Shown one piece after another: positions 59,990 through 64,000 of a DNA stretch of 64,000 bases. The stretch spans positions 35,120,241 to 35,184,240 of the forward strand of contig NC_083565.1 in NCBI RefSeq assembly GCF_019925205.1, written 5' to 3'. Both the position numbers and the translations under genes were made by a program. This DNA is from Metopolophium dirhodum (taxonomy: Eukaryota > Arthropoda > Insecta > Hemiptera > Aphididae). How positions within the stretch are numbered: position 1 is the stretch's first letter; each line of letters begins with the position of its first letter. The notes below the pieces were generated by a model that worked only from the letters and a program-made list of their open reading frames with translations, had not been told where the DNA came from and ran no database searches.

Positions 59990-60008
59990 GGTGGGGGGGG
60001 GGGGGGTA
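59990..60008. repeat. Long G-run
   Basis: Fourteen or more consecutive guanines, just upstream of TACCACAGG. Could be the hallmark of a degraded hAT end or an assembly-prone homopolymer. Confidence 0.6.
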
Positions 60009-63000
60009 CCACAGGATATGCTTCTGGGCGCGGCACTGTGTTTCCTCGTTTTAGACTTTTTTAAGAAAACGCGATGGCTCAACCTGCAGTACCTGCATAG
60101 TACATATAATATAATATAGGCACGGACAGAAAAATGTGGAACGTGTTTGACCAGGCCATATTATCGAAATGAGTGTTGTTTCGTTGCTATTGCAGCGGTA
60201 GAGTGCCGAGTGCTGACGTTGCGTCAATTCGATTATCAATATATCTACCAAGAAAACTAAATAAACAATCCAAGTGTGGATTAAACTGCTAAAGAAAAAG
60301 TGTTTAACAACCTGTTGTAAATTTAATCCGAAAATCAACCGTAGAATAGTTTAAAACTGTCTATGTATATACGTGACTAGTGACTACACTACAGTATATC
60401 TAAATTATTTAACGTCACAAATATCATGTACGTATAATTATACAAAATATATTTAGGTACCTACCTATATATATAAATAGTTTTGAGTTTTTACTGTTGC
60501 AGTAATAATGCAACGACGATGAGCAGTGAGTTGTCAAAAACTAATAACACTGAGACTTAAATCTAAAGACTAATTCGTTTAGACTCTGAAGTCAATTGTA
60601 TACACCCAAGGGCGATATGTCCTAGTTTGTACGAGTAACTGATTTACGTTACGTAGGTTTGCGACATCTCTCGTTGGAAAATTATAGGCACCTGTGTTCA
60701 AATAACGGGTTTTTGCTTATAGTTTGGTACTTGGTGGTTAATACATAAACAGTACGTACCTGTTGAGTACTTACATATAATTATTGTATTCTAGTAGTAA
60801 ATCGTATATTATAATAGGTACATTGCATTTCACCGAAGTGCATTACAGTACATAAACCTGTACAATATGTTTAAAAAAAACATTTCACGGATAACGATAG
60901 GTCAATAATAATATTATTATATTATTGTATTTTTTAATAAAAGTCTTATCAAATAAATCCTTGAGTCTGAGAGAGCATTCTATTGGTATGAAATTCTATT
61001 TTGCCGACAAGTAGATCAATAGCCAAAACCAGTTTAACGGTGCAAGTAAGCTATAAGTACCGGATTGTGAGCGGTATATACCAGTATTACCGGGTATATG
61101 TATAATTCCGGCATACGTATACAGTTTTATATGTATAAACGTCACTACTACTACTTTCGATCATAAGCGAAACCGGTTGATAGCAATATATTTATAAGAG
61201 TTTGCAGAAGCCAGTCCTCCTTTTTCTAGAAATATAATAACATCGTTATCACATCGTTGAAGAAATTGAAAATGAAAGCTTACAATATATGCAGCGTACA
61301 GGGGTGCATTTAGATGAGTTTGTTTCCCTACACCAAAAGAAAACCCAGAGTGAAAAAGAGAAATAAAAATTCGACAATTCTATAAGACCGCATAAGATAA
61401 TATATATTTTCGATTTATTCGATCACATACATCTATTATAGTACCTAATCATAATACACTTCCTATTATAGGACTGAACAATTTCTAATCATATAAACCG
61501 TAAATGCAGGACGATTATCGTTAGTTAACGAATATACATGTTACACGGTTATCTCATAGGTTTTGGATTTTTTTAGTAATTTTTTTAACATTAATTTTTA
61601 TTCTGTACGACATACAGCTCACAATGTAGACATACTTTTTATGACAACTGACAAGTTTTGGAAAAGAATTAAAAAAGATCCTGTTAATGGTTAACAGATA
61701 AAAAATCTATATCATATACACATTAAAAAAATAAAAAATAATATTAAGATGACTAAAGATAAAATGATTTTTTAAAAAAAACCCATTATAAACTTTATTA
61801 CTTTTTCATAAGAAGTTTAACAGGCGGGAAATCGTATTCACATAGGTATTAAACGGTATTCGTGCCTCGTACGGTCGTCGTACCTTTAGAGTACATGTAA
61901 AGCTATAATATGTTACGATCTTTATAGAAAAATAACGACTTATTATTATTTTTTATTCAAGTGACTTGTACTGCTTGACCATACGCGAGATTTCTAAATC
62001 TTCTAAATAAAAAGAAACTAAGTTCAGTAGTTCAGACCATATAGTTTATGTCATTTTCGTGTACCTCACTGTACATGTGGGTAGATCTGCATCTAACGCA
62101 CTAATTAAGTACGCAAGTAACCAGCCTATCAAAATAATTATGCGAATTTCCGAGGACCCATCCCTTACAGTTCCAGCTAATATTTTTATATCTTAGTTAT
62201 TATCATAATATAATGTTGTATTATGTATATAAGCCATCTATCTGTATTTGTGAATATCACATTTTATATGGGCTCTAGCTCGTATCACGATATAATAAAA
62301 TAACCGTTAATTATACAATTTTTATTTTATGTCGAAAATCTAACTAGTATTTGTAGCTATATAATAATCGCAACTATGAATAATAATATATACCCATGTA
62401 TAAACGTGGACGATTTTTTGTTCAAGGTAAACGAAGACCTCAGAGTAGTTATTGTTGTTATGACTTAATTCTTAAAATGGAAACCTCGGTAAAATTGTAC
62501 ACAGTTCACACACACATTGTATTTATATTTTCATTCCATCGCTGTGACTTGTGCGAATTGTGGCACAAAAAACATTTAAAATGTCGGAAACTCGAGACCG
62601 ACGAAGCGCGTTCGAACCGATTCGAACGACCGACATGATATTATTATAATATTAGAACTATATCCAAGCAAAAGACAATACCTCGCAGGAGATGACGGGC
62701 AAAGACAACTTTATAATATGGGTACACGGCCCGGGTTATAGCTCTTTTGAAAACCTGATGCCAAATCTCGTTATTTTTACACTCGCCGCAGCAATGTGCC
62801 CCGCACTCAACAGGTTATCGGATGTTTCGTGTATCCGGGTGCCGCACTACCTACACTGTACATGTATTATAAAATATCAACGCAAATTATACGAACACAT
62901 CACCGACTACATTGACGGTTTACCTTGGGTAAAATAGACATCCCTCCCCTATATCGTACGTACAAATTATTAACACCACGAGATAATAAAGTGTGGTGAT

Positions 63001-64000
63001 ATTATATAATAGTGATGGTCTAATATATATATATAAACTGTAGGCATATAACCGCAGCTGCAGCTGCTGTAGAACGATATTATTATTTATTATACGGTGT
63101 AATATGTTATCAGCAGCTTTACACGCCCTGTGGCCCTACATGCAGGTGTATACATACAACTACGGCGGTCGCGTGTTGTAGTCGACCCACAGGAAACTGA
63201 TTAACACGAGGTACTCCGCGATCATAGTGTGTTAAGCACTTATATATAAGTACACTGTGGCGGATACCTGTTGCGGAACATATGCGGGGTTGATCACCCT
63301 GTATAACAATATTATGCGCGATCGCGCTCGGCCACCCGTGGAGAGGTAATAATATAAAAAAAAGCCCGTATTTAGCGTAATATTTAGCTAACTACTGTCT
63401 GTCCTGGACGGAAAAATTGAAATCACGCCGGACAAACTCCACTCGATATTTAATAATAATATAATATTCTGATATATGATATACGTGTATGACGAATGTC
63501 GAATTCAGTGTTGGGAATTTTTATATAGATAAATATCAGATAATTTCATGTTTAATTTTGCAAATATTCAGTGATATAAGTAATAATTCAAAAAAAATTC
63601 TCTAACTTAATTTAATAATAATACAAAGAAGCTCTTAGCTAAAATTAAAAAAAAAAATAATAATAAATGCTTTTAAAATAATAATAATAATTCAAACCAT
63701 GTTTGATCTACAACATAAAATCATTTCAAAAGTTCTATCATTTAACTAGCTATTACGCCTAGGTGTTAAAACTTGTATTGGCTTGCTAAATAACCTCTCA
63801 ACTGGTGCTAAGGATGGAATTGTAAAATTATATTTTAGGAATAATGGGGTATTGGTTCAAAATGTCTTTTTTTTTTGAACTTAAGAAAGATATTGCTTGT
63901 TAATTTGCATTATTTAAAGTTTTTGTCTCTAAAACCAATTTTATTTTCTGTACAGATATTGCTATAAAATAAACGTTTGTTTTTCGTGTAGTAGGTTTAC

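Larger units (their letters stand above)
50446..64000 (-). other. Probable further ESRP intron/upstream DNA
   Basis: 13.5 kb without a recognisable ESRP exon. The family's N-terminal GSDEKEL...LLWKVVDL segment was looked for on the minus strand and not found. It contains a LINE tail (51,226-51,326), AAT microsatellites (53,146-53,179; 58,360-58,391), a hAT pseudogene (58,480-58,880), a 14-base G-run near 59,992-60,006, and scattered GC-richer patches (53,340-53,420; 62,560-62,930; 63,110-63,350). ORFs over 60 codons in these patches have no motif I recognise. Confidence 0.5.

Noticed and set aside
62692..62937. 81-codon plus ORF with fairly balanced composition
   Set aside because: No motif or homologue recognised and no supporting splice or promoter context. 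Left unannotated as possible chance ORF.
63260..63300. Possible ESRP microexon ending CAACAG|GTATCC on the minus strand
   Set aside because: The phase would fit the next exon, but the encoded peptide has no resemblance to ESRP and the acceptor is weak.

Overview
The window looks like nuclear DNA from a hemipteran insect, most probably an aphid. It is strongly AT-rich, full of TAGGTACCTATATA-type simple sequence, and carries repeat motifs I associate with aphid genomes, such as the GATTCTGAGCGAAGCGAT box near 6,835 and 23,851. Genes are split by GT-AG introns. There are no operons or prokaryotic signals. The species assignment is inference from composition, transposons and gene structure.

Two host genes can be supported, and they converge tail to tail. 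(1) A divergent beta-tubulin lies on the plus strand at 12,670-17,468. It has three exons whose splice phases fit exactly and encodes 478 residues. Its introns hold nested hAT-type elements and a MITE. (2) The insect ESRP orthologue (Drosophila fusilli), an epithelial splicing regulator with three RRMs, lies on the minus strand. Its visible part runs from 50,445 down to 21,657. Twelve coding exons were placed by homology and splice-site phase, and they join into one frame of 612 residues. One exon can also be read through to a stop at 28,493, giving a second glutamine/alanine-rich C-terminus of 726 visible residues. The 5' exons were not found and probably lie beyond base 64,000.

The left 12 kb is a transposon graveyard. 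A 4,005-bp Helitron (41-4,045) with near-intact Rep/helicase coding sequence sits inside the first 12 bases of a second, deleted Helitron (29-40 plus 4,046-4,583). Then come an old LINE tail, a 1.6-kb AT-rich repeat with a ~546-bp internal period, a Helitron pair with two 3' ends (8,875-9,879), a 1.4-kb foldback element (9,884-11,277), and a 5'-truncated LINE (11,923-12,320).

The right two thirds is mostly ESRP intron and probable upstream sequence. It holds a tRNA-derived SINE with a 10-bp target duplication, a TTAA-flanked MITE, a short hAT MITE, LINE and hAT fossils, AAT microsatellites and a few GC-rich patches of unknown role. No rRNA, CRISPR, viral gene or toxin gene was recognised. I saw no clearly new multi-gene system. 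The most interesting signals are the Helitron-in-Helitron, the unusual tubulin and the two alternative ESRP C-termini.
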